In this document: piece by piece, positions 24,269-35,403 of the stretch
Layout of the letters: each line of letters opens with the position of its first letter
Numbering within the stretch: the stretch's first letter is position 1
NCBI RefSeq assembly: GCF_033118175.1
Contig: NC_083711.1
Span: 44,216,001 to 44,280,000 of the forward strand
Source of the DNA: Dama dama
Taxonomy: Eukaryota; Chordata; Mammalia; Artiodactyla; Cervidae
Reading direction: 5' to 3'
Length of the DNA stretch: 64,000 nucleotides
The notes under the pieces: model-generated
What the model was told of the DNA's origin: nothing
The model's database searches: none
Seen by the model: the letters and a program-made list of their open reading frames with translations, nothing else
Made by a program: the position numbers and the translations under genes

Positions 24269-24929
24269 TCTAGTGAGTGCATACAGCTATTAGAAGCTAT
24301 GTGAAATAAATTCAATAGGCCACATTTGATTGCAATCATGAACTCATTATTCCCTCAAAGTATTTTCGGATGAGTGATCTAAGTTACAGTTTCAAAGAAT
24401 GTATTTCTTTGCCATATTGACTTAATAGCTGATAAATGGTTATTTTGTCATTCTACAGTCATAAACAACAATAATATAAGAATATTATGAAAGTCAAAAT
24501 TGACATTCTACCTGTGACAAATTCTACATGTGCATATCATGAGAAATTAAGCTTTGGGGATCATTTTTCTTTAAATATTATAATTAGTATGTATAAGTAC
24601 AATCAGTCGGATTCTCCTGGGATCTGATTTCCTATGATTTCCTACTGGAGAGAGGGACTCTGGTGATTTGGGATGGCACGTTAGCATGGTGGAGTTAACA
24701 CAGCATCCCAATGTGCTTAACTCATTCCCAGGGAGGAATTGTGGCCCTAGAAAAATGATTTCATTATAGTCTATATTATATTCAATCCAAAGTTGACAAA
24801 ATGATAGCATAGTTATTATAATAGTATCCCATTGCTCACAAATTTAAACAGATTCATGGAATATATAAACAAATATTCAAATTGAAATTTAAGTGATGAA
24901 AACTATGTGTGGAATGAAAAATACACTGA
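24269..24929. other. Unique sequence
   Basis: Nothing recognised. A 79-codon minus-strand frame near 24571-24810 has no known similarity. Confidence 0.4.
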
Positions 24930-26360
24930 TTGGTTTTAAACAAGACTAGATATTGTATAAGAAGATATTAGAGAACTTGAACACTTAGAAACCAAAAAAT
25001 CCAAAATGAAGCACAGAGGGAGAAAATAGAATTTTAAAAATGTAGAAAGATCACTGAGCTTTGGAACAACATCAAGCAGCTTCCAATCCATACAATTGTT
25101 ATCCCTGAAAGAAAACAAAAGGATATCAGAAAAATATTTGAATAATAATGAATGAATAGCTTCCAAATTAGATGGGAAATATAGTACACAGATCCAAAAG
25201 CTCAGTAATCCTAAACAAAACAAAATAAGTATAAATAATGAAATAAATAAACTAATGCATACATTTTCAAATAGTACAAAGTCAGCTATTAAGAGAAAAT
25301 CTTTAATGGGGTCAAAATAGAAAGCATTTAGATATAAGGAATCAAAATAATTATGATGCACATTTCTCTTTAGAAATACAGGAGGAAGAGGATCTTTAAT
25401 GTACTGCTACAAAACCTGAAATAAAATGTCAATCTAGAATTCCATTACCAGAGAAAATACCTGTCAAAAATGTGCACTAAATAAAATTGATTTAGACAAG
25501 TGAAAAGGAAAAGAATATATTAGAAGAAGCCTGCTCTATAAGAGATGTTCAAGTAAGCTCTTCAGACATAGAAAAAGGACACCAGATGGAAATACAGGTT
25601 TCTACAAAAGAATGAAGGACACAAAAATGGTAAGTAATATGTAACATATATTAATATAATGATATAATGTATGATATACATATTTTATAGTTGCTTTTAT
25701 CATTTGTATTATATAGTTGCTTTTATTATTTAATTATTTTAAATTACAATTGACAGCTAAAGCAAATAGATAATAATGTATTTTGGAGTTCACAGTATAT
25801 GTATAAATAAGATATATGGCAAAATGGCATAAAGGCTGGAAAGGAAATGCAATTATACTTTTTTCCTTAATGTACATTCATTGTGATAAATGTTAATTTT
25901 GATAAGTGAAAGCAATAAAGTGTAATTATAAAATTATTCAATTAATTCAAAACTCTATTAAGAGTTAAAAATGAAAGCAAATGGTGGGACCAAAAAGAAA
26001 CAAAAAAGCAAGATCATACACTTAAGACTAACTATATACATAATTACACAAATAACAAATGAGGGTGATATATATGGTCACTATTGTGATTGTGTTGGCT
26101 TTTTCATAGTTGTATCAATATGTCAAATATACCAAATTGTACACTAAAAATAAGTGTGATTTATTGTATGTCATTTACAGCTCAGTAACAAAGTGAACTA
26201 AATACTTTTTCAAACATACAAATACTGGAAGAAGTCAATAAAGCAGTCCTTAAACAAGAAATGTTAAATAAAATTCTTCAAGCAAACGGAAAGATACCAG
26301 ATGTAAATGTGAATATATACAAAGGATTTAAAAGTACCAGGAGTAGTAGCTATTTTAGTA
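24930..26360 (+). mobile_element. Old LINE-1/HAL1-like remnant
   Basis: Blocks such as GAGGATCTTTAATGTACTGC near 25389, 'AATTCCATTACCAGAGAAAA' near 25437 and 'CACCAGATGGAAATACAGG' near 25580 recall old LINE-1-related (possibly HAL1) sequence. Near 26110-26190 lies a typical old LINE-1 3' end (CAAATTGTACACTAAAAATAA). The whole region is AT-rich and highly diverged, and may be more than one element. Confidence 0.45.
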
Positions 26361-26669
26361 AATATAAAGTACATTTTTAGTATTGAATTTACCTTTAAAA
26401 TTGATTCCTAAAAAAAAGAGAAAAAATAAATTTGGAAAATATATAAACTTTATCAAAAATATTGTCAATTACAGCAGTTGTAACAAATTTGACTTAATTG
26501 GGTTCTACTGAAAAGTCTCAAATCAATTTCTTTAGTCTACACCTTTAGAAAATAAAAAAAGAAAACTAAAATGAACTGCTTCCACCCCACAATCCCTGAT
26601 CTTTATTCATTCACTTTCCAATATTTGTTGAGCAACATGGTAAGCTGAATTCACAAGTGTAATGCCCTG
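26361..26669. other. Unique sequence
   Basis: Short spacer; nothing recognised. Confidence 0.35.
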
Positions 26670-27111
26670 TATAGCCCATGCCTCTTTGAGTGTGGGTGGA
26701 ATAAACGGCTGTTCTGGACAGTAGAATATGGAAAAGAGAAGAAATTTTTAGATCTAATTCAAGTCTCAAGTCCATTGAGTCTGAGTTAGTGAAAGGTGAG
26801 ACAATCCTGATGGGCTTGGCTTTAATCAAGTGAAAATCATAAGAGAGACAGGGTTCAGCTGGACTTGAAGGACCCAACCATGAGAAAATGAATTCTGCCA
26901 ACAACCCTAAAGTAACTGGAAGTCAATAATTCCCCAGTTGAATCTCTGGATGAAAACATTGATTTCAGCATGGTCAGACTGTAAGGTAAGAGTTCAGTTA
27001 AACCTGGAGTTCTGATCTGCAAAAACCGAGATAATAAATGAGTGTTGTCTAAGCCAATAAGTGTTTTGATAATTTGTTGCACAGAAATAGGAAGCCAACA
27101 TAAAGAAATTG
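26670..27111 (+). mobile_element. MLT1-type MaLR LTR
   Basis: Plus-strand LTR blocks: CTCTTTGAGTGTGGGTGG near 26679, GAATTCTGCCAACAACCCTAA near 26890, GATAATAAATGAGTGTTGTC near 27030 (polyadenylation-signal area) and AATTTGTTGCACAGAAATAGG near 27070. No internal region accompanies it, so it is probably a solo LTR or fragment. Confidence 0.65.
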
Positions 27112-27237
27112 TTCTGCTCTTTGCACTGTATCTAGAGTTTATGAAAACAAAAATCATAAGGAAAAAAAAAACGAGATCATCTAAGGAGTGTGTTTCATAC
27201 AAATCATACAAATCAGCTGAGCCACAGGGGAAGCCCC

Positions 27238-28836
27238 ATGCAAAGATGGGTTTGATAAAGGACAGAAATGGTATGGACCTAACAGAAGCAGAAGATATCA
27301 AGAAGAGGTGGCATGAATACACAGAAGAACTGTACAAAAAAGATCTTCATGACCCAGATAATCACAATGGTATGATCACTCACCTAGAGCCAGACATCCT
27401 GGAATGTGAAGTCAAATGGGCCTTAGAAAGCATCACTACGAGCAAAGCTAGAGGATGTGATGGAATTCCAGTTGAGCTATTTCAAATCCTGAAAGATGAT
27501 GCTGTGAAAGTGCTGCACTCAATATGCCAGCAAATTTGAAAACTCAGCAGTGGCCACAGGACTGGAAAAGGTCAGTTTTCATTCCAGTCCCTAAGAAAGG
27601 CAATCCCAAAGAATGCTCAAACTACTGCACAATACGTGAACTGAGGACTTCCAGATGTTCAAGCTGGTTTTAGAAAAGGCAGAGGAACCAAAGATCAAGT
27701 TGCCAATATCCGCTGGATCATCGAAAAAGCAAGAGAGTTCCAGAAAAAACATCTATTTCTGCTTTATTGACTACACCATAGCCTTTGACTGTGTGGATCA
27801 CAATAAACTGGAAAATTCTGAAAGAGATGGGAATACCAGACCACCTGACCTGCCTCTTGAGAAACCTGTATGCAGGTCAGGAAGCAACAGTTAGAACTGG
27901 ACATGGAACAACAGACTGGTTCCAAATGGGAAAAGGAGTACGTCAAGGCTGTATATTGTCACCCTGCTTATTTAACTTATATACAGAGTACATCATGAGA
28001 AATGCTGGGCTGGAAGAAGCACAAGCTGGAATCAAGATTGCCGGGAGAAATATCAATAACCTCAGATATGCAGATGACACCACTCTCATGGCAGAAAGTG
28101 AAGAGGAACTAAAAAGCCTCTTGATGAAAGTGAAAGAGAAGAGTGAAAAAGTTAGCTTAAAGCTTAACATTCAGAAAACTAAGATCATGGCATCTGGTCC
28201 CATCACCTCATGGGAAATAGATGGGGAGACAGTGGAAACAGTGTCAGACTTTATTTTTTTGAGCTCCAAAATCACTGCAGATGGTGACTGCAGCCATGAA
28301 ATTAAAAGAGGCTTACTCCTTGGAAGGAAAGTTATAACCAACCTAGACAGCATATTAAAAAGCAGAGACATTACTTTGCCAACAAAGGTCCGTCTGGTCA
28401 AGGCTATGGTTTTTCCAGTGGTCATGTATGGATGTGAGAGTTGGACTGTGAAGAAAGCTGAGTGCCGAAAAATTGATGCTTTTGAACTGTGGTGTTGGAG
28501 AAGATTCCTGAGAGTCCCTAGGACTGCAAAGAAATCCAACCAGTCCATTCTAAAGGAGATAGTCCTGGGTGCTCATTGAAAGGACTGATGCTGAAGCTGA
28601 AACTCCAATATGTTGGCCACCTCATGCGAAGGGTTCACTCGTTGGAAAAGACCCTGATGCTTGGAGGGATTGGGGGCAGGAGGAGAAGGGGATGACAGAG
28701 GATGAGATGGCTGGATGGCATCATCGACTCGATGGGCATGAGTTTGAGTAAACTCCAGGAGTTGGTGATGGACAGGGAGGCCTGGCATGCTGCGATTCAT
28801 GGGGTCGCAAATGACTGAGTGACTGAACTGAACTGA
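27238..28836 (+). mobile_element. BovB, 5'-truncated, young copy
   Basis: Begins at CATGCAAAGATGGG in the linker before the RT domain and ends with GACTGAACTGAACTGAA. It has fewer substitutions than most copies in the window. There is an internal deletion of roughly 60 bp near 27630, where ...CTGCACAAT joins ACGTGAACTG. A 2-bp deletion near 27810 (ACTGGAAAATTCTG instead of ACTGTGGAAAATTCTG) shifts the frame. A Bov-tA has inserted at its very end. Confidence 0.94.
27785..28579 (+). pseudogene. BovB reverse transcriptase, longest open frame in the window
   Basis: A 264-codon open frame. Its true homology starts at about residue 9 (KILKEMGIPDHL), directly after the 2-bp frameshift that separates it from motif A upstream. 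Residues 51-60 are GVRQGCILSP (RT motif B region) and residues 95-98 are the catalytic YADD. The RTE C-terminal region follows, with VMYGCESWTVKKAE and FELWCWRRFLRVPRTA. It loses frame after LKEI at the C-terminus. The endonuclease and fingers regions are lacking in this frame, and there is no promoter, so a functional protein is not expected. It is one of the best-kept RT cores here. Confidence 0.9.
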
Positions 28837-28847
28837 AGGAGTGTATG

Positions 28848-29071
28848 GGGCTTATCAGGTGGCACCAGTGGTAAAGATCCTACCTGCCAAGGCAGGAGAC
28901 TTAAGAGACGTGGGTTCGATCCCTGGATCAGGAAGATCCCTTGAAGGAGGGCACGGCAACCCATTCCAGTATTCTTACCTGGAGAATCCCATGGACAGAG
29001 TCCTGGAGGGCTATAGTCTGTGTGGTCACAAACAGTCGGAATGGTTGAAGTGACTTAGCATGCACACATGC
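28848..29071 (+). mobile_element. Bov-tA SINE at the end of a BovB, with target duplication
   Basis: Complete SINE with an intact B box (GGGTTCGATCCC, near 28912). It is flanked by AAGGAGTGTRT at 28836-28846 and 29072-29082, so it inserted at the 3' edge of the BovB tail. The tail shared with BovB ends CAGTCGGAATGGTTGAAGTG. Confidence 0.93.
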
Positions 29072-29082
29072 AAGGAGTGTGT

Positions 29083-30655
29083 AAAGACTGCTCCAGAGAG
29101 AAAAGAAAGAGGACAAAACAATTAGATCCTGGGTTAATCTAACCTTAAGTAGAAGATATGGGAACAGATAAGTAAAACTAGAAGTGTTAAACTGTGGGTT
29201 AAAAGTAGGAGTTAGCGAAGTACTGATAATTACAACACACTGTTTCAAAGTCTATATGAAGGTATGTTTTGTTTAAAAAAAAAAAACACTACTGTATCAA
29301 ATTCTACTGACAGGTCAAAAAGGATGACTAGTTTTATAAGGATAAAATTAGTGACTAACAAGAAAACTTTTGAAATGAATAAACAGGTACTAAATCCTGA
29401 TTAGATTGGATTCAAAAGAAGATAGAAGAAAGAGCAGTAGATAAGGACTGTAAAAAATACTAGTAAGTGCTTCTATATATATTACATGCATTCATGCTAT
29501 TAAAGTTTATTAGAAAGAATTATTGAAAAGATTATTTTTTTGTCTTATTATAAATTTGTTTCAAAGCTGTAACATGTGAAATCTGTTACCTCATAATTTT
29601 CTGTACTCTTGATGTATTCTTCAAAAATAAAGGCAAACTAAAGACAATTTCAGTTAAATATAACTGAAATAATTTATTGCCAGTAGCTTTACATTGTAAA
29701 AACCTACTAATCATGTTCTTGGCCTGAAGAAAAATGACTAGAAGATGGAAATCCAAGTCTTCAGGAAGTAATGAACAACAAAAAATGAAAAATTTGAGAG
29801 TAAATATGATTGCTCATTTTTCTTCTCATATTTTTAAAGAACATATAACTCTTTTAAAACAAAAATTGAAACACTATTTGAAGATTTATAAGCCATGTAG
29901 ATGTAATGTATGACAATAACAACTCAGAGGATAGAAGTAGATGAATGGAACTATACTTTTGTAAAGTTTCCACATTTTATATGAAGTAGAATGATATTAA
30001 CACTAACTACACTATAATAATTTAAAGGAACATAGTCTAGTGCAAAAATTTTAATGCTGAAATAATAAACAACTAAAATATAATTAAAGGAATATAATTA
30101 CAGCAAAATATTTGGAAAAAGTTGTGGTTAAAAATAAAGACATGAAACTAAGGAAAAAGACAAAAAGCTGATGTCAGAATGAGTAAAAACAATAGGGGGA
30201 TAAACAAATCCAAACTTATCAAAATTATATTAATTGTAAATTGACTTTATTAAATGCAGAGATTGTTTAAAAGAATTTAAAAACAAAGCTGTGCTATGAA
30301 ATATCTACAAAAGATAAATTTATGGTATAAGAACACAGAAATTTTGGAAGTTAGAATCAGGTTAGGCAAGCTCAAGACAAGCAGCATTACTGGAGGTAAG
30401 AGAAAACATTTAATTATAAGGGTGTTCCACAAAAAAGATTTTATACAAATAAATGCTTTCTGCTAATAACTGAGCTTTAAAATATGGAGTATAATTAGAT
30501 ATTTATTTGGAAAAAGTGAATTTCAACTCTAATCTCACTTCATATAAAAATTAACCAAGACAATTAAATGATAAACTTTAAAATTTGGTAAGAAAACATG
30601 GAAGAAAATCAGGGCTTATAGAATAAATAAATGAACATGAACATAAACATATATC
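29083..30655. other. Mostly unique, possibly old repeat remnants
   Basis: 29085-29460 loosely recalls an ancient mammalian interspersed repeat that I cannot name. 30000-30650 is very AT-rich and may be degraded LINE-1. There is an A-tract near 29273-29286. No coding signal. Confidence 0.3.
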
Positions 30656-31404
30656 TACCACCCTATGGCAGAAAGTGAAGAGAAACTAAAGAGCCTCTTA
30701 ATGAAGGTGAGAGAAGAGTGAAAAACTCTGCTTAAAACTCAATATTCAAAAAATAAGATCATAGCATCTGGTCCCATCATTGCACAGCAAATAGATGTGG
30801 AAACAATGGGAACAGTGACAGACTTTATTTTCCTGGGTCCCAAATCACTGTGACGATGACAGCAATCATGAAATTAAAAGATGCTTGCTCCTTGGAAGAA
30901 AAGCTATGACAAACATAGACAGCATATTAAAAAGCAGAGACACTACTTTGCCGATAAAGATCTGCATAGTCAAACTATGATTTTTCCAGTAGTCATGAAT
31001 GTGACAATTGGACCATAAAGAAGGCTGAGCATAGAAGAAGTGATTGCTTTAAACTGTAGTGTTGGAAAAGACTCTTGAGAGTCCCCTGGACTGCAAAGAG
31101 ATTAAGACAGTGAATCCTAAAGGAAACTAATCCTGACTATTAATTGGAAGGACTGATGCTGAAGCTGAAGTTTCACTACTTTGGCCACCTGATGTGAAAA
31201 GCTGACTCAGTGGACAAGATCCTGATGCTGGGAGAGATTGAAGGCAGGAGGAAAAGGGGATGACAGGGTACAAGATGGTTGGATGGGATCAACGATTCAA
31301 TGGAGATGAGTTTGAGCAAACTCTAGGAGATGGTGAAGGACAGGGAAGCCTGGTGTGCTGCAGTATGTGGTATCGCAGAGTCGGATATGACTGAGAGACT
31401 GAAC
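30656..31404 (+). mobile_element. BovB, 5'-truncated, older copy
   Basis: Starts at the RT region just after the YADD motif (CACCCTATGGCAGAAAGTG) and ends GACTGAGAGACTGAACAAAA. It lacks the GAACTGAACTGA tail of the younger copies. Small deletions scatter through it and no long frame survives. Confidence 0.9.
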
Positions 31405-31655
31405 AAAAAATAAACATAACTACTAAACACTAGTGTATGAAAGTATAACATTATTTTATACATAATATTGTGAATATATACTATAAGGTATTTATAATAA
31501 AATACATTACACTTACATTGCATTATATAAATATAAATAATGTATGAATATCTTACCTTCAATGATAAGATGACAAGTAAATGAAATGGGCAGTACATTT
31601 ATGAAAGAAGAAATGCAGATGGTCAAAATATACATAAAAATTCTGAATTCTAAGA
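31405..31655. other. AT-rich unique sequence
   Basis: Contains many TATA/ATAATA stretches. The 91-codon minus-strand frame here is low-complexity. Confidence 0.4.
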
Positions 31656-31811
31656 CACCACAGGAGTAAAAATTTTAATTCTACATACTTATTAGAATAG
31701 TCATACTTATTAGAATGGTCATACTTTTAAAGGCACCACAGGAGTAAAAATTTTAATTCTACATACTTATTAGAATGGTCATACTTATTAGAATGGTCAT
31801 ACTTTTAAAAG
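31656..31811. repeat. 78-bp tandem duplication with an inner 18-bp repeat
   Basis: Two nearly identical 78-bp units (31656-31733 and 31734-31811) begin CACCACAGGAGTAAAAATTT. Each unit itself holds two consecutive copies of CATACTTATTAGAATRGT and a partial third. Almost no divergence separates the two units, so the duplication is recent. Confidence 0.9.
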
Positions 31812-31962
31812 ACTGAAAATTCCAAATGTTAAGCAACTGAAACTCTTAGCATGTTGCTGATAATACTCAAAATGGCACAACCATTTTGGAGAAGAGTTTG
31901 ATAAGTTCTATAGAGTTAATTACCCACTTACATAGTTATATTGGTATCTAATTATACTCTTG
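31812..31962 (+). mobile_element. Old LINE-1 ORF2 fragment (probable)
   Basis: AATGGCACAACCATTTTGGAG resembles the LINE-1 ORF2 block near its C-terminus. Short and diverged. Confidence 0.4.
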
Positions 31963-32182
31963 AGGCTTCTCTAGTGGCCTAGGTTTAAGAATCTGCCTGC
32001 CAATGCAAGAGACTCAAGAGATGCAGGTTCTGTCCCTGGATTTGGAAGATCCCCTGTAGAAGGAAATGGCAACCCATTCCAATATCTTTGCTTGGGAAAT
32101 ACCATGGACAAAGGAGCCTGGTGGGCTACAGTCCATGGGGTCACAAAAGAGTCCAATGCAACTTAGTAACTAAACAACAACA
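31963..32182 (+). mobile_element. Bov-tA-type SINE
   Basis: AGGCTTCTCTAGTGGCCTAGG head, GATGCAGGTTCTGTCCCTGG (B box mutated from TTCGATCC), GGCAACCCATTCCAATATC and GTCCATGGGGTCACAAAAGAG. The end AACTAAACAACAACAA is the older tail type. Confidence 0.9.
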
Positions 32183-32879
32183 ATGTACAGCAATACATTT
32201 GATTTATGTGGAAATATTTGAAGGCAAAATAGACTGGCATTAGTGGAGAGCTAGGCAAGTACACAAATACACAGTTGGAGATTTCATGCACCTTCCTCAA
32301 CAGTTGATAGAATATTAGCCCAAAATATGCAGTAAAAAATTATATGCTATCTGCATCTCATTGACCACATTGATCTAAGTGATATTTACACTACAACCAA
32401 CAACTGTGATATCCTTTTCAACTGTGCAAGGGACATTATGATGATAAAATTTATTCTGGTTCATAAAATGCATGTTAATAAATTTCAAAAGACTAGAATA
32501 TTAAAGAAGATGCTCTTGGCTGAAAAAATAAACTTCTAAACAATAATTATGAAATAACTAGAAAAGGTCAAAGTATGTGAAAAAAACATGTGAAAACTTT
32601 ACAGCACACTCAGTTAAAAAAAATAACTCAAAGAAATATTCACAAGATATATTAGGAAATATTGGAACTGAGTGATTATGAAAGCATATCCATTCAAAAT
32701 TTGTGTAAAGAAGTTAAAATGGCGCTTGGAAATAAATTTATATTTTTATAAGATACATTTTAAGAGAAATAAGTGATATAAATTCCTTTTTTAGGAACAA
32801 ATAAAAGGAACAGAACAAAGCAAAATTTAGTTTAGAAAAGAAATAACATAGACCATGAAAGTATCAGTAAAATAGGAAA
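32183..32879 (+). mobile_element. Probable old LINE-1 sequence
   Basis: Diverged AT-rich DNA. TTCTGGTTCATAAAATGCATG near 32455 resembles an old LINE-1-related repeat, and its position directly before a clear LINE-1 3' end fits. Low confidence in the name. Confidence 0.3.
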
Positions 32880-33258
32880 TAACATAGAAAGCATCATGCT
32901 AGTGAAATGTCAGGCACAGAAGGACAAACACTGAATAAGCTCACTTATGTGTGAATTCTAAAAAAGTCAAACTCATAAAATCAGATTGTAGCATGGTGGT
33001 TGCCAGGGTCTAGGGTATGGGAGAAACTGAAAGATGTTGGACATAGGGTACAAAGGTTCAGTTATATGGTATAAATATTTCCTGGAGATCTATGTATAGC
33101 CTGGTAACTGTCACAGTAGTGAATACTTGAAATTTTCTAAGGCAATAGGTGGCAATTTAAATCTTCTGAACACACAGAAACACACACATGAGGGTAACTA
33201 TGCAGAGGTGATGGATAGCTTGTTTAGGCTGACTGTGGTGATCCTTTTACAATGTATG

Positions 33259-33453
33259 TTTGTTGTTTAGTCTCTCAGTAATGTCCAACTCTTTTGAGAC
33301 CCTGTGGGCTATAGATCACCAGGCCCCTCTGTCCATAGGATTCTCCAGGTAAGAATACTGCAGTGGGTTGCAATTTCCTTTTCCAGAGGATCTCCACTAC
33401 CCAGGGATCAAACCCACATCTTCTGCATTGCGGGAGGATTCTGTACCACTGAG
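33259..33453 (-). mobile_element. Bov-tA SINE, left arm of a head-to-head pair
   Basis: Minus-strand SINE from TTTGTTGTTTAGTCTCTCAG to ATTCTGTACCACTGAG. The outermost ~14 bp of its head (the reverse of GGCTTCCCTGGTGGC) are missing where the next SINE starts. Confidence 0.9.
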
Positions 33454-33671
33454 GGGCTTCCCTGGTGGCTAAGCAGGGAAGAAGCTATCTGCCAATTCAG
33501 GAGACATGGGTTTGATCCTTGGGTCAGCAAGATCCTCTGGAGAAGGAAATGGCAACCTACTCCAGTGTCCTTGCCTGGGAAATCCCATGGACAGAGGAGT
33601 CTGTTGGGCTAAAGTTAATGGTGTCCCAAAGAGTTGGACAGGATTTAATGATTAAACAAGGACAACAACAA
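33454..33671 (+). mobile_element. Bov-tA SINE, right arm of a head-to-head pair
   Basis: Plus-strand SINE starting GGGCTTCCCTGGTGGCTAAG directly where the minus-strand copy stops, ending AAACAAGGACAACAACAAG. The two heads face each other without a spacer. Confidence 0.92.
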
Positions 33672-33780
33672 GTGGAAAGCCATTCACAATATATATGCAC
33701 ACACAAAAACATCAAGTTGTACACCTTAAATGCGTGCAATTTCTATATGTCAAATATATCACAATAAAATGATTTAAAAA

Positions 33781-34391
33781 GAAAATAAGTTTAAAATGTG
33801 TTTCTTTGAAACTATACTTAAAACTAATAAAATAAAATAGGACTTATAAGGATGAAATCTTTCAAACACACAATAGCAATGTAAGAAAAGAAAGAAGAGA
33901 AAAGATGGCCTCCATAGATGTTAAACATTAATAAGGGAATATAATGAATAACTAGTTGCCAATGGACTTTAAAATGTAGTAGAAACTGACAAATTCTTTG
34001 AAAAGCTTAACTTACCAAAATGGCATAATATGAAATAGAAAAGCCAAATAACTCTTAACTAGGGTGCAGACTATAATTTAAGATAAGGTTCACACACATA
34101 CATACATCCAACTAAATAAAACAAGTCAGATAATTTTACACAAGAATTGCATCAACATATAATAAAGAAATAATATCAATGTTACATAAAGTCTTTGACA
34201 ACAAGCATTTAGTATCGTTAACTATCATTAAAATTCCAGTGAGAACCTGCTATCAGAAAGGCTAAAATTAGAAAGACTGATCAAATTCCATGTTAGCAAG
34301 GACATGGAACATCACATCCTTTCTTGTATTGTTGGTGATACCATAAAATGTTATGACTTTGGGAAAATATTTGAAAATGTCTCATAGATAA
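33781..34391. other. Unique to old LINE-1-like sequence
   Basis: 33781-34230 is AT-rich and unrecognised. From about 34230, blocks such as CATTAAAATTCCAGTGAGAACC resemble old LINE-1 ORF2, leading into the element described next. Confidence 0.35.
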
Positions 34392-34604
34392 GCATGAAAG
34401 TGAAAGCCGCTCAGTCCTGTCTGACTCTTTGCGACCCTGTGAACTGTAGCCTGCAGGCTCATCTGTCCCTGGAATTCTCCAGGCAAGAAAACTGGAGTGG
34501 GTCATCGTGCCCTTCTCCAGGGGCTCTACCCAAACCCAGGGATCAATCCCAGGTCTCCTGCATTGCACATGGATACTTTACCATTTGAGCCACCAGGGAA
34601 GCCC
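34392..34604 (-). mobile_element. Bov-tA SINE with target duplication
   Basis: Minus-strand copy with CTGTCTGACTCTTTGCGACCC in the tail and GAGCCACCAGGGAAGCCC at the head end. It is flanked by CATAGATAA at 34383-34391 and 34605-34613. Few substitutions; a young insertion. Confidence 0.94.
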
Positions 34605-34766
34605 CATAGATAAATATAGACCTACTTTATGATCAAAGAATTGCTTGCTAAATATCTACACCAGTAACTTAAAACATGTGCCCATAAAAAGGCTTGTATC
34701 ATAATGATTACAGCAGCTTCATTTATAGCAGGCCAAGACAGGAAACAACTAAAATGCACATGAAGA

Positions 34767-34999
34767 TATGTTACCATATGTGAAATAGATGACCAGTCCA
34801 AGTTCTATGCATGAAACCGGGCACTCAAAGCTGATGTGCTGGACAACCCTGAGGGATGGGATGGGGAGGGAGGTGGGCAGGGAGTTCAGGATGTGCACAT
34901 GTACACCCATGGCTGATTCATGTCAATGTATGGCAAAAGCCACCACAATATTGTAAAGCAATTTGCCTCCAATTAAAATAAATTAATTAATTAAAAAAT
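34767..34999 (+). mobile_element. Young bovine-type LINE-1 3' end with perfect 17-bp target duplication
   Basis: A severely truncated copy of only the 3' UTR (GGGATGGGGAGGGAGGTGGG, CCATGGCTGATTCATGTCAA, ATATTGTAAAGCAATTTGCC) with an A/T-rich tail. The 17-bp direct repeat TAAAATGCACATGAAGA flanks it perfectly (34750-34766 and 35000-35016). This is a clean target-primed reverse-transcription event into an older LINE-1. Confidence 0.94.
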
Positions 35000-35384
35000 T
35001 AAAATGCACATGAAGAGAAGAATGAGGAAACAAACTGGCACATGCTAATTAAATAAAGAACTACTTATCAATGCAAAGAAATGATTCACTGGTATGTGCA
35101 TGGTAACGTATGAATTCATCTTTAAGCAAAGGAACCAGACAAAGAAGTATACCTACTGTATTATTCCAACTATATGAAATTCCATAATCAGAAAAACTAA
35201 TCTGTCAAGAAAAATCAGGAGAAAAGTTACCTCTGTGTGGGAAGTGTCTATTGATAAAAAGTGAGGAAATTTTCTAGGGTGGTGGAAAATTCTTTATCTT
35301 GACTATACACCAAACTCATCCGCATCAAACTTTACCAAGGTATACACTTATAATGAGTGCTGCTCACTACATGCAAATAGTAAA

Positions 35385-35403
35385 AATAATAATAATAATA
35401 ATT
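35385..35403. repeat. (AAT)n tract
   Basis: Six ATA/AAT units at the end of an old LINE-1 3' UTR; a probable former A-tail. Confidence 0.7.

Larger units (their letters stand above)
32880..33780 (+). mobile_element. LINE-1 (L1MA/L1MB-type) 3' end, split by two SINEs
   Basis: Left part: ACATAGAAAGCATCATGCTAG, CACTTATGTGTGAATTC and GGTGGTTGCCAGGGTCTAGG (ORF2 end and 3' UTR). Right part after the SINE pair: CATCAAGTTGTACACCTTAAA through TATCACAATAAAATGA, the usual LINE-1 3' end. The SINE pair lies between 33259 and 33671. Confidence 0.8.
34230..35403 (+). mobile_element. Old LINE-1 (L1M-type) 3' part, hit by a SINE and a young LINE-1
   Basis: An old LINE-1 3' portion: CTTTATGATCAAAGAATTGC near 34625, CAGCTTCATTTATAGCAGGCC near 34711, AGACAAAGAAGTATACCTACTG near 35138, and a 3' UTR end with CACTTATAATGAGTGC near 35346. 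It ends in an (AAT)n tail at 35385-35403. It contains two later insertions, at 34392-34604 and 34767-34999. Confidence 0.65.

Noticed and set aside
24936..25361. A 141-residue minus-strand hydrophobic protein
   Set aside because: It is antisense to an old LINE-1/HAL1-like remnant and low in complexity.
28848..29071. A tRNA gene (B-box GGTTCGATCC)
   Set aside because: The box lies in the tRNA-derived head of a SINE and no complete cloverleaf can be formed; the same block recurs in about twenty copies.
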